This document shows positions 1 through 5,996 of a stretch of 6,118 nt of DNA, one piece after another. The first letter of the stretch is position 1; each line of letters starts with the position of its first letter. Origin of the DNA: Alphaproteobacteria bacterium (GTDB lineage Bacteria > Pseudomonadota > Alphaproteobacteria > Paracaedibacterales > CAITNM01); assembly GCA_947499175.1 (NCBI GenBank), contig CANMNU010000076.1, positions 1 to 6,118 of the forward strand, given 5' to 3'. A model generated the notes under the pieces. It was given only the letters and a program-made list of their open reading frames with translations, was not told the origin of the DNA and ran no database searches. The translations under genes and the position numbers were made by a program.

Positions 1-160
1 ATTCAAACATTGAATGTTAAAGGACTAACAGAAAAGTAAGCGTCTAAACAGCATCTAAAGGCTAAACCGGCACAAGCAACTTAAATGGTGTTTGTGTCAT
101 TTGCGTTTGAACGGCACTTAAGCTATAGATTACCACCCATAAAATGATAAGATTTTACAC

Positions 161-195
161 TGGATCACCACGCCCCTGCGGGTCTCGTGATGACG
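161..195 (-). repeat. Palindromic intergenic repeat, copy A
   Basis: On the plus strand the element begins TGGATCACCACG and ends CGTGATGACG. ATCAC (164-168) pairs with GTGAT (187-191), and an inner CCC...GGG can extend the hairpin around CTGC. Read on the minus strand it begins CGTC, carries CGAG and ends ATCCA, the same framework as the element at 1006-1042 in the opposite orientation. It is much richer in G+C than its surroundings. From general knowledge, short palindromes with this framework are dispersed between genes in several intracellular alphaproteobacteria. Membership in such a family is inferred from the pattern, not from a search. Confidence 0.6.
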
Positions 196-220
196 GTTTT
201 CTGCGTCTTTGCAGCAAACT

Positions 221-246
221 TTCCCGAGAACAATCCTTGTCGGGAA
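221..246. repeat. Strong stem-loop element (TTCCCG/CGGGAA)
   Basis: TTCCCG (221-226) pairs perfectly with CGGGAA (241-246). Inside, after an AGA bulge, ACAA (230-233) pairs with TTGT (237-240) around a TCC loop. A smaller CTGC/GCAG stem (201-204 with 211-214) lies just upstream. No T-run follows on either strand, so it is not a classical intrinsic terminator, although it lies downstream of the antitoxin gene and could protect that mRNA's 3' end. The TCCC...GGGA shape resembles common dispersed intergenic hairpins in bacteria. Confidence 0.5.
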
Positions 247-299
247 TCTGTGAGAAATATAAAACTTGCAAACCGCTACTTAAAGCCGTTATAAAAAAA

Positions 300-581
300 C
301 TAAATCAAGTGTACATCCACCTTTTTATGAGTAACTTGCGCGTATTTATACAAAGTTTTTAAACTTGGTAAAGCTCTACCAGATTCTAACCTTGCAATGA
401 CTGATTGCTTGGTTCCTAACATCTTAGCAATATCCTCTTGAGTTAAACCAGCATCGACCCTAGCTTTGACAAGTTCTAAGGAAATTTTATGTTCAAGCTC
501 CAAATCTTGGTAATGATCCACAAACTCCTTATCTTCCAGCCATTGCTTTTTAATTGTATCAAAATTCACCCACTCAGTCAT
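300..581 (-). CDS. higA: HigA-type antitoxin, XRE-family HTH protein
   Basis: This 93-residue protein is the probable antitoxin of a type II toxin-antitoxin pair. Such proteins bind and neutralise the cognate toxin and repress their own operon. Residues 1-32 are a charged helical segment (KKQWLEDKEF, then HYQDLELEHK), as seen ahead of the DNA-binding domain in HigA-like antitoxins. Residues 35-81 are a typical HTH_3/XRE domain: ELVKARVDAGLTQEDIAKML, then the recognition helix around GTKQSVIARLESGRALPSL. The start ATG at 579-581 overlaps the end of the toxin gene by 8 bases (ATGACTGA), so translation is probably coupled. The toxin-first order matches HigBA rather than RelBE. The length is normal for the family. 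The symbol rests on family likeness; partner specificity is inferred from adjacency. Confidence 0.88.
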   Translation of the reverse strand: MTEWVNFDTIKKQWLEDKEFVDHYQDLELEHKISLELVKARVDAGLTQEDIAKMLGTKQSVIARLESGRALPSLKTLYKYAQVTHKKVDVHLI

Positions 582-900
582 CGTGCATCTCCCTTAATCT
601 ACGCATTGCTATTTGCAAAGCTGCTGTTGGTGTTTTTTGTGTTTTCTTAACAAATGCATACAGTAATGCAACTTGTTTGTTTTTAAATATCACATAGATA
701 ACTCTTGCAATTCCGTCCTTACCGGTTAAACGAATTTCCCAAAGCTTATTACCAAGAGGCTTCACATGAGGTTCACGCAATTCCTGAGGGCCTGCTTCCT
801 TTACAAAATCCAAAAGACGCGTAAGCTTTACCCGCATTTCTATGGGCAAACCATTAAGCTCAATAACCGCTTTAGAGTGAACATTAATAATCCAGGTCAT
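574..900 (-). CDS. higB: HigB/RelE-like toxin (phage Gp49-like family)
   Basis: This 108-residue basic protein has the layout of the phage-derived Gp49-like/HigB toxin family, members of the RelE/ParE fold that cleave mRNA at the ribosome. The N-terminal strand is MTWIINVHSKAVIELNGLP. A helix follows (MRVKLTRLLDFVKEAG), then the conserved core: LREPHVKPLGNKLWEIRL (41-58), ARVIYV (65-70), and the C-terminal ALLYAFVKKTQKTP (78-91), whose Lys cluster is typical. Arg57, Arg66 and Lys85/86/89 are candidate RNA-contacting or catalytic residues by family analogy. The ATG at 898-900 fits the family's usual N-terminus. No good ribosome binding site precedes it, and the predicted promoter would start transcription almost at this codon. 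The gene looks intact, with no frameshift. Activity and target are not shown by the sequence. Confidence 0.88.
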   Translation of the reverse strand: MTWIINVHSKAVIELNGLPIEMRVKLTRLLDFVKEAGPQELREPHVKPLGNKLWEIRLTGKDGIARVIYVIFKNKQVALLYAFVKKTQKTPTAALQIAMRRLREMHDD

Positions 901-905
901 GGCTC

Positions 906-934
906 AATATAGCAAATTTGCTATACTAATGCAA
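906..934 (-). promoter_or_regulatory. Candidate promoter of the higBA operon
   Basis: On the minus strand, TTGCAT (929-934) is followed by a 17-base spacer and TATATT (906-911), a good sigma-70-like pair. The -10 box ends five bases before the toxin ATG. The expected transcription start therefore falls at or next to that ATG, predicting a leaderless or nearly leaderless mRNA. The 18-bp palindrome lies between the two boxes and overlaps the -10. Confidence 0.5.
908..925. promoter_or_regulatory. Perfect 18-bp palindrome, likely HigA operator
   Basis: TATAGCAAATTTGCTATA reads the same on both strands with no mismatch. It lies eight bases upstream of the toxin start codon, inside the candidate promoter. 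Type II antitoxins of the HTH class usually repress their own operon by binding such inverted repeats, so this is the obvious autoregulatory site. A dimer occupying it would block the -10 box. Confidence 0.65.
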
Positions 935-1005
935 GATTTTTTGATGCAGATTAACAACTTTTTAGAACTTTCCCAAAAACAATGGTTGAGATAGATTTTT
1001 TATAA

Positions 1006-1042
1006 CGTCTTTGCGAGCAAGCTTTGCTTGCGCGGCAATCCA
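1006..1042 (+). repeat. Palindromic intergenic repeat, copy B
   Basis: The element starts CGTCTTTGCGAG and ends GCGCGGCAATCCA. GCAAGC (1017-1022) pairs perfectly with GCTTGC (1026-1031) around TTT, and the outer TTGC (1011-1014) pairs with GCAA (1035-1038). It lies between the 3' end of tpiA and the higBA promoter. No T-run follows the hairpin on the minus strand, so it is not a clear tpiA terminator. Its framework matches the element at 161-195 in inverted orientation. Elements of this shape are known as dispersed repeats in intracellular alphaproteobacteria; assignment here is by pattern only. Confidence 0.65.
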
Positions 1043-1083
1043 AGCCGCAACATACTCAATTTATAGTTAGTAAGCTATATTGC

Positions 1084-1764
1084 CTATCTCGCCTTGTTAG
1101 CCAAATTATAAATATTTTTAATTGCAGAAATGTCTAAACTTGCACCACCAACAAGCACGCCATCAACATTGTTTATAGCAAAAATTTCGCTTGCGTTTAA
1201 TGCGCTAACCGACCCGCCATATAGCAAAACAACCCCTGGCAAAGATTCCCTTAACATGTAATGCACATTGCTAATTTCTTCAACGGTTGGGGTTTGACCT
1301 GTGCCAATTGCCCACAAAGGTTCATAAGCCACCCAAAATTGGGGGGAATCAGGTAAGCAATTTTGCAATTGTCGGACCAATACTTTAATAGTTTGACCGT
1401 CTAAATATTCAGCTAAACTTTCACCGACACAAATAATTGGTGTAATATTAGATTCTTGGCATGCATTAGCTTTAATTTTAATTAAATCATCAGATTCATG
1501 AAAATATTGCCTACGCTCGGAATGTCCAACTAAACAATATTTCACCCCTATTTCTGCCAATATTTGTGCACTTACTTCGCCTGTATACGCACCTTTTGGC
1601 AAATGGTGAACATTTTGTGCCCCTGCATTAGTGCCAATTGCATTCAGATAAACAAAAGGCGGGCACGCTATCAAATTATCAGCATTTCCAAAAGCATTTT
1701 TATAAGCACCTACCAGTTCTTTCGAACCATTCATTTTCCAATTTGCCACAACCCATTTTTTCAT
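1084..1764 (-). CDS. tpiA: Triosephosphate isomerase
   Basis: This cytoplasmic enzyme interconverts dihydroxyacetone phosphate and glyceraldehyde 3-phosphate in glycolysis and gluconeogenesis. The 226-residue protein has every catalytic element: ANWKMNG near the N-terminus (Asn8, Lys10), GHSERR with catalytic His81, YEPLWAIGTG (147-156) with catalytic Glu148 and the start of the flexible loop 6, YGGSV (182-186), and the phosphate-binding VLVGGASL (203-210). The start is the ATG at 1762-1764, because MKKWVVANWKMNG is the normal N-terminus and GGAGAG (1768-1773) is well spaced upstream. An in-frame ATG at 1824 would add 20 residues through a tandem repeat and is not believable. The protein is shorter than the usual roughly 250 residues, with shortened segments outside the active site. 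It is transcribed divergently from ppiD. Confidence 0.96.
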   Translation of the reverse strand: MKKWVVANWKMNGSKELVGAYKNAFGNADNLIACPPFVYLNAIGTNAGAQNVHHLPKGAYTGEVSAQILAEIGVKYCLVGHSERRQYFHESDDLIKIKANACQESNITPIICVGESLAEYLDGQTIKVLVRQLQNCLPDSPQFWVAYEPLWAIGTGQTPTVEEISNVHYMLRESLPGVVLLYGGSVSALNASEIFAINNVDGVLVGGASLDISAIKNIYNLANKAR

Positions 1765-1767
1765 GAT

Positions 1768-1773
1768 CTCTCC
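1768..1773 (-). promoter_or_regulatory. Ribosome binding site that fixes the tpiA start
   Basis: On the minus strand GGAGAG precedes the ATG at 1764, with the GGAG core five bases from the start codon. It supports the 226-residue form over the longer one that begins at 1824. Confidence 0.75.
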
Positions 1774-1786
1774 TTGTTTCCCATAT

Positions 1787-1814
1787 CTTGCCGAACCCTT
1801 CTTGCCGAATCCTT
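1787..1814. repeat. 14-bp tandem direct repeat in the tpiA/ppiD divergent region
   Basis: CTTGCCGAACCCTT (1787-1800) is followed directly by CTTGCCGAATCCTT (1801-1814), two adjoining copies with a single C/T difference. The block lies in the tpiA 5' leader, between the tpiA ribosome binding site and its candidate promoter, and upstream of ppiD. It may be a regulator site or simply a recent duplication. Confidence 0.8.
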
Positions 1815-1844
1815 CGTTTTTCACTAAGGTTATTATTGATGAAT

Positions 1845-1873
1845 TATATAAATGTTATGGGTATATGCTACAA
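1845..1873 (-). promoter_or_regulatory. Weak candidate promoter for tpiA
   Basis: On the minus strand, TTGTAG (1868-1873) and TATATA (1845-1850) are separated by 17 bases. A TATAAT also overlaps the -10 region, with a longer 19-base spacing. The element overlaps the first codons of ppiD, so transcription of the two divergent genes could interfere. AT-rich sequence makes chance matches common, so this is tentative. I could not find an equally good promoter for ppiD in the same 100 bases. Confidence 0.3.
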
Positions 1874-3760
1874 GTTTTTCGTGATCATGCACACAAGTGG
1901 TTTATTAAAGTATTACTTTCCATTATCGTAGTAAGCTTTGGCCTATGGGGTATTGGCGATATTATCTATAAATTTTTTGCATATCGCCCAGTTGTAACTG
2001 TTGGCAAGCATAGCATTGGCCGTGAAGAAGTGGCGCACCATCTACAAAAAGAAACTGCTCGCATCAACACCCTTACTAAAGGCAAAATTACAGCTCAACA
2101 GTTAAAATCATTGGGCCTACACAACGAAGTTATTAATCGCCTAATTACCCAGTTAATATTAGGTGATGAACTTGAAAGAATGAATTTAGGTGCTTGCGAC
2201 GAAGTATTGAAAGAACAAATTCAATCCATGCCAGTTTTTCAAACAGAGGGTAAGTTTGACACAGATAAATTTATCACCATGTTGCAGCAACAAGGCATAA
2301 ATGAACAGGCATTCATAAAAGAATCTCGTAACGGTATACTTAGCCAGCAATTGCTAACAAGTATTTCTATGGGTGGTAAGCTACCATCATTTTATACTGA
2401 AAATTTAATTGATATTTTGACCCGAGAAAAAGTTTTTGCTTTGGTCGAAATTGATTCTTCAAAAATTAAGCTTGATAAAACCCCAAGCCAAGAACAACTA
2501 GAAAGTTTCTATGATCAGTTTAAAGAACGTTATTTGGTCCCAGAATACCGCGACATTACAATAATTGTTCTTGATAACCAAGCCATGGGCAAATTACTTG
2601 GCATTTCAACTGACAATATTCGTAAATTTTATGATGATAATAAGGAAGACTTAAAGTTCCCTGAGCGCCGTAACGTAAAACGTTTAACCTATAAAGAACA
2701 AGCAAAAGCTGCAAAAGCATGGGAAATGGCTAATAAAGGCGCTTCTTTCACTAAGATAACTAAAGAAATTAGTGGTGGAGAAATTGAAGACATGGGGTTG
2801 GTTGCTAAACAACAATTAGCAGAATTTGCAGCTGATAAAATTTTTGCACTTGAATCTGGTAAGGCAACTGATGTTCTGCCAACAGGTTTTGGTTTCCATA
2901 TTTTTCAAGTTACAAAAATTGAGCAACCACGCATTGCCACATTTGATGAAGCTAAAGATGAATTGGAAAATAAGCTTATTCAAGAACAAAAATCAACAAA
3001 AATTGATGAAATTCGCAGCAAAATTGACGACTCTTTGGCTGCAGGACAAAGCTTAACCGAAATTGCCAGCGCAATGAATTTAACTGTACAAACTATTGAA
3101 AACATAAATTCTCAAGGTAAGTTTATTGATGGTAAACCAGTATTTAACAGACCAAACGCTTTGCAAAAAGCAATAATTGAAAAATCATTTACGACCGAAC
3201 AAGGCCTAGATAGTGGATTTGTTGATATTGCAGGTGAAGGTGCCTTTGTCCTTTGTGTAAATAAGGTTAATGCGGCACATGCTCCGGTATTTGCTGATAT
3301 CTTTGAAAAAGTTAAGCAAGATTGGCAAACTAAACAACAACAAGAAGAAGCATCTAAACTTGCTTCAATGATTGCCTCAGAAGCAAAATCAATGAACACG
3401 CTAGTGAGCCTTGCCACAAAACATAACTTGCCACTTTCAACCAATCACACTTTCACAAAGTTGGAAATTAATAAGCCTGAACGCAAATCAACAGATATTT
3501 TTCCAACAGCACTAGCGGAAAAAGCGTTTATATTGGCTCCTGAAACAGCCGTAGCAGGTCGTAATGACAAAGGCGGATTCACAGTCGTGATGTTGCAAAA
3601 AATTAACGACACCAAGGCTACAAAGGAAGAATATCAAAACCTTAAAACAAACATTAACAATATGGTTCAAGACGACATAATTGCCGCTACAGTTAATGCA
3701 ATGAAAGAGACGCATAAAATTGAAATTAATCAAGAAATGCTAGCACAGATGATGGAGTAA
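1865..3760 (+). CDS. ppiD: PpiD-like membrane-anchored peptidyl-prolyl isomerase/chaperone (SurA N-terminal domain)
   Basis: This 631-residue protein is a probable periplasmic folding factor anchored in the inner membrane, acting on newly secreted envelope proteins. MLQVFRDHAHKWFIK is a short basic cytoplasmic segment. A single transmembrane helix follows (about 15-35, KVLLSIIVVSFGLWGIGD), then a SurA_N-type chaperone domain (about 42-190). A divergent parvulin-like domain spans about 230-355, recognisable in IEDMGLVAKQQLAEF and the GFGFHIFQVTKIEQPRIATF end that precedes the DEAKDEL helix. The remainder is a long helical periplasmic region rich in Lys and Gln. Isomerase activity may be weak or lost, as in other PpiD proteins. 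The frame is open back to 1763, but the ATG at 1865 gives the conserved N-terminus; only a poor GGG precedes it. It is the first gene of an apparent operon with bcp (2-nt gap) and fumC. Confidence 0.92.
   Translation: MLQVFRDHAHKWFIKVLLSIIVVSFGLWGIGDIIYKFFAYRPVVTVGKHSIGREEVAHHLQKETARINTLTKGKITAQQLKSLGLHNEVINRLITQLILGDELERMNLGACDEVLKEQIQSMPVFQTEGKFDTDKFITMLQQQGINEQAFIKESRNGILSQQLLTSISMGGKLPSFYTENLIDILTREKVFALVEIDSSKIKLDKTPSQEQLESFYDQFKERYLVPEYRDITIIVLDNQAMGKLLGISTDNIRKFYDDNKEDLKFPERRNVKRLTYKEQAKAAKAWEMANKGASFTKITKEISGGEIEDMGLVAKQQLAEFAADKIFALESGKATDVLPTGFGFHIFQVTKIEQPRIATFDEAKDELENKLIQEQKSTKIDEIRSKIDDSLAAGQSLTEIASAMNLTVQTIENINSQGKFIDGKPVFNRPNALQKAIIEKSFTTEQGLDSGFVDIAGEGAFVLCVNKVNAAHAPVFADIFEKVKQDWQTKQQQEEASKLASMIASEAKSMNTLVSLATKHNLPLSTNHTFTKLEINKPERKSTDIFPTALAEKAFILAPETAVAGRNDKGGFTVVMLQKINDTKATKEEYQNLKTNINNMVQDDIIAATVNAMKETHKIEINQEMLAQMME
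3754..3757 (+). promoter_or_regulatory. Ribosome binding site of bcp, inside the ppiD stop region
   Basis: GGAG lies within the last codons of ppiD and five bases before the bcp ATG at 3763. This makes translational coupling of the two genes likely. Confidence 0.7.
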
Positions 3761-3762
3761 AC

Positions 3763-4230
3763 ATGTTAACAGTTGGTGATAAATTGCCTGATTTTTCTGC
3801 TTTAAACCAGAACAACCAAGGTGTTAATTCAATAGATCTAATCGGTAACTGGGTGGTATTATACTTTTACCCTAAAGATAATACCCCTGGGTGTACTCAA
3901 GAAGCCTGCGACTTTCGTGATGCTAATCAAACTTTAAAAGACTTGGGCTGCAAAGTTTTTGGTGTATCTAAAGATTCTCCACAAAGTCATAACAATTTTA
4001 AAAACAAATATGAACTGCCATTTGATTTACTTAGTGATACCACTGGCAAGCTTTGCCAAAGTTTTGGCGTATGGGTTGAAAATAGTATGTATGGAAAAAA
4101 ATATTTTTGCATTCAAAGAAGTACTTTTTTAATTGATCCACTTGGTGAAATTACCAATGTATGGAAAAAAATAAGCGTTAAAAATCATGTAAATGATGTT
4201 CTGAAAGCACTACAAGAAAACCTTTCATGA
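3763..4230 (+). CDS. bcp: Thioredoxin-dependent thiol peroxidase (Bcp/PrxQ-type peroxiredoxin)
   Basis: This 155-residue cytoplasmic peroxiredoxin of the AhpC/TSA superfamily reduces hydrogen peroxide and organic hydroperoxides using thioredoxin. The thioredoxin-fold start (GDKLPDFSALNQ) leads to VVLYFYPKDNTPGCTQEACDF. The peroxidatic Cys44 sits in TPGCT, and Cys49 lies five residues on at the position of the resolving cysteine of two-cysteine Bcp enzymes. Arg119 in IQRSTFLIDPLG is the expected active-site arginine. GVSKDSPQSHNNFKNKYELP (67-86) is the usual Bcp segment. Three further cysteines (63, 98, 116) are present. Length is normal. It starts two bases after the ppiD stop, and its stop overlaps the fumC start (ATGA), so all three genes are probably on one transcript. 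Confidence 0.95.
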   Translation: MLTVGDKLPDFSALNQNNQGVNSIDLIGNWVVLYFYPKDNTPGCTQEACDFRDANQTLKDLGCKVFGVSKDSPQSHNNFKNKYELPFDLLSDTTGKLCQSFGVWVENSMYGKKYFCIQRSTFLIDPLGEITNVWKKISVKNHVNDVLKALQENLS

Positions 4231-5591
4231 CACGCACAGAGCATGATTCTATGGGGGCTATTGAAGTTCCAGATCATGCCTACTGGGGGGCCCAAACCGA
4301 GCGTTCACGCAATAATTTTAAAATTGGCAACCAAAAAATGCCGAATTTACTTATTGAATCTTTTGGGATTTTAAAACGTTGTGCCGCTGAAGTTAACTGC
4401 GAACTTGGTAAAATGGACAAAGATATTGCAAAAGCAATTATTGCTGCCTGTGATCAAGTTATTAGCGGTAAACTTTTTGAACATTTTCCTTTGAGTGTTT
4501 GGCAAACCGGTTCAGGCACCCAAACTAACATGAACTTAAACGAAGTTATCGCTAACCGCGCTAACGCCATGCTAGAAAATTCAACGCAAGCCCACCCCAA
4601 TGACCATGTCAATTACGGACAATCATCAAATGACAGCTTCCCAACTGCCATGCACATTGCCACATCTTTGGCTATTACTCAGCATTTAGCACCATCTTTA
4701 AAAAATTTAATGAATGCTTTTGAAATAAAGTCAGAACAATTCAATAAATATATCAAGGTCGGCAGAACCCATTTACAAGACGCCACCCCAATTAGGCTTG
4801 GGCAAGAATTTTCAGCTTATGTCATGCAACTTAGCAATAATGTTGATCGCCTTAATACTGTAATGCCAAGACTATATCAGCTAGCTCAAGGTGGGACAGC
4901 AGTAGGCACTGGGTTAAACTGCCATAAAGGTTTTTCAGAAATTTTTGCACAAAAAGTTGCAGATTACACAAAATTACCATTTACCAGCGCCCCCAATAAA
5001 TTTGAAGCCTTAGCTTGCAACGACACTATGGTTGAAGTATCCGGGGTTTTAAATGTCATTGCCGTAAGTCTTATGAAAATTGCCAATGATATCCGTTTTT
5101 TAGCATCAGGCCCAAAGTGCGGCTTTGGTGAATTGCTACTCCCTGAAAACGAGCCAGGATCGTCAATCATGCCAGGCAAGGTTAACCCCACCCAAGCAGA
5201 GGCCATGACCATGGTTTGCTGTCAAGTTATGGGCAACCACACAACAGTAACTATTGCCGGCTCTCAAGGGCACTTTCAACTGAATGTTTTTAAGCCTGTC
5301 ATTATTCACAACGTTCTTGAATCAATTAATTTACTAGCTAGCGCATGTGAAAGTTTTAGAATTAATTGTATTGATGGCATTGAAGTTAACCAAAAAAAAT
5401 TAGAAGAAAATTTGGAAAAATCCTTAATGATGGTTACTTGCTTAAACCCAATCATTGGCTACGAAAATGCGGCAAAAGTTGCTAAAAAAGCACTAAATGA
5501 TGATATAAGCTTAGCAGAGGCAGCGGAAGAATTGGGCTTACTTAGCAAGGAAGAGTTCTGCAAGCACGTTAAACCAGAGTTAATGGTTTAA
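4227..5591 (+). CDS. fumC: Class II fumarate hydratase (fumarase C)
   Basis: This enzyme catalyses reversible hydration of fumarate to malate in the TCA cycle. Class II fumarases are iron-free homotetramers and so tolerate oxygen and peroxide. The 454-residue protein is full length and colinear with E. coli FumC: DSMGAIEVPDHAYWGAQTER at the start, TGSGTQTNMN (94-103), SSND (133-136), GRTHLQDATP (179-188) with the conserved His182, and the superfamily signature GSSIMPGKVNP (311-321) with catalytic Ser312. The C-terminal domain carries LNPIIGYENAAKVAKKA. The GTGLN motif (227-231) supports fumarase within the aspartase/fumarase superfamily rather than aspartase or argininosuccinate lyase. The ATG overlaps the bcp stop by four bases. 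No strong ribosome binding site is seen, so translation is probably coupled. No clear terminator follows; the 51 bases to the convergent ORF are almost all A/T. Confidence 0.97.
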   Translation: MTRTEHDSMGAIEVPDHAYWGAQTERSRNNFKIGNQKMPNLLIESFGILKRCAAEVNCELGKMDKDIAKAIIAACDQVISGKLFEHFPLSVWQTGSGTQTNMNLNEVIANRANAMLENSTQAHPNDHVNYGQSSNDSFPTAMHIATSLAITQHLAPSLKNLMNAFEIKSEQFNKYIKVGRTHLQDATPIRLGQEFSAYVMQLSNNVDRLNTVMPRLYQLAQGGTAVGTGLNCHKGFSEIFAQKVADYTKLPFTSAPNKFEALACNDTMVEVSGVLNVIAVSLMKIANDIRFLASGPKCGFGELLLPENEPGSSIMPGKVNPTQAEAMTMVCCQVMGNHTTVTIAGSQGHFQLNVFKPVIIHNVLESINLLASACESFRINCIDGIEVNQKKLEENLEKSLMMVTCLNPIIGYENAAKVAKKALNDDISLAEAAEELGLLSKEEFCKHVKPELMV

Positions 5592-5642
5592 CATACAAAG
5601 ATTTAATTGAAATTTTTAAACATATTTAATTATTATTACAAT

Positions 5643-5996
5643 TTATTGCTGAAGATCAGCATCTACATAATCCACCTCAGTTGCTTGATAACGTTTTAGG
5701 AACTGGATTTGCTCATCAAAACTATACGCTTCAGTACCCCCAAAGTTATGTTCTTCAGCACCCTTTGCATTAAATTCATAATGAAATTTGTCATAGTATT
5801 CTTTTTCATCACTAGGCAAAATATAACCACGTTTTTTTTGGGTCATAATACTATCTACCGATAAATCAAATAGAAACTTTGCAGTATATGGAAAGTTGGC
5901 AATAAATTTATCCTGATCTAACACTTCTAACACAGCGCCATTGATGTGACTGTAACCACAATCTCTGTATATACTGACCCCCATAGTCAAGAACAC
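5643..5996 (-). CDS. Hypothetical protein, 117 residues
   Basis: I do not recognise this protein. It is acidic and aromatic-rich, with motifs such as GYSHINGAVLEVLDQDKF (14-31), FPYTAKFLFDLSVDSIM (35-51), EKEYYDKFHYEFNAKGAEEH (64-83) and TEVDYVDADLQQ at the C-terminus. There is no signal peptide, membrane helix or known catalytic motif. The start could be the GTG at 5994-5996, which overlaps the preceding gene's TAG by one base, or the ATG at 5982-5984. Neither has a good ribosome binding site. The frame remains open upstream to a TAA at 6054-6056, so this may be the C-terminal part of a protein whose N-terminal part is the partial gene at 5996-6118, separated by a frameshift. It is convergent with fumC. 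Coding is supported by the length and the protein-like composition only. Confidence 0.6.
   Translation of the reverse strand: MFLTMGVSIYRDCGYSHINGAVLEVLDQDKFIANFPYTAKFLFDLSVDSIMTQKKRGYILPSDEKEYYDKFHYEFNAKGAEEHNFGGTEAYSFDEQIQFLKRYQATEVDYVDADLQQ

Larger units (their letters stand above)
1..299. other. Intergenic region without a convincing gene
   Basis: I see no supportable coding region here. The only longer plus-strand reading frame (from 144) runs through two hairpin elements, has no ribosome binding site and overlaps the antitoxin gene on the other strand, so I treat it as chance. At the very start, one frame gives 12 sense codons and a TAA at 37-39. This could be the tail of a gene from beyond the window, but it is too short to claim. 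The stretch 44-66 has three CTAAA units at close spacing. The structured content is the palindromic element at 161-195 and the hairpin at 221-246, both listed separately. Confidence 0.6.

Noticed and set aside
161..246. CRISPR array or insertion-sequence end
   Set aside because: There are no regularly spaced identical repeats, no transposase remnant and no target-site duplication visible.
144..362. 72-codon plus-strand frame
   Set aside because: It runs across two intergenic hairpin elements and into the antitoxin gene on the other strand, has no ribosome binding site, and its translation resembles no protein family.
1006..1042. Palindromic element as an intrinsic terminator of tpiA
   Set aside because: In the tpiA direction the hairpin is followed by an A-run, not a T-run, so the usual signature is missing.
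1765..1824. Longer tpiA start giving 246 residues
   Set aside because: The extra 20 residues come from the tandem repeat and the ribosome binding site region. The ATG at 1764 has a good GGAGAG and gives the conserved N-terminus.
1564..1827. Plus-strand frame opposite tpiA
   Set aside because: It is the antisense shadow of a well-conserved enzyme gene and has no features of its own.
1763..1864. Longer ppiD start adding 34 residues
   Set aside because: The added sequence overlaps the tpiA leader and start. The conserved PpiD N-terminus begins at the ATG at 1865, directly before the membrane helix.
2826..3733. Three secondary frames inside ppiD on both strands
   Set aside because: They lie wholly within the ppiD coding frame, have skewed compositions (Cys/Ser/Phe-rich on the minus strand) and show no start signals.
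4964..5212. Minus-strand frame inside fumC
   Set aside because: It is antisense to the most conserved part of fumarase, including the GSSIMPGKVNP signature.
5592..5642. Terminator between fumC and the convergent ORF
   Set aside because: The stretch is almost all A/T with no stable stem. The GCTGA/TCAGC hairpin at 5648-5660 lacks a following T-run on either strand.
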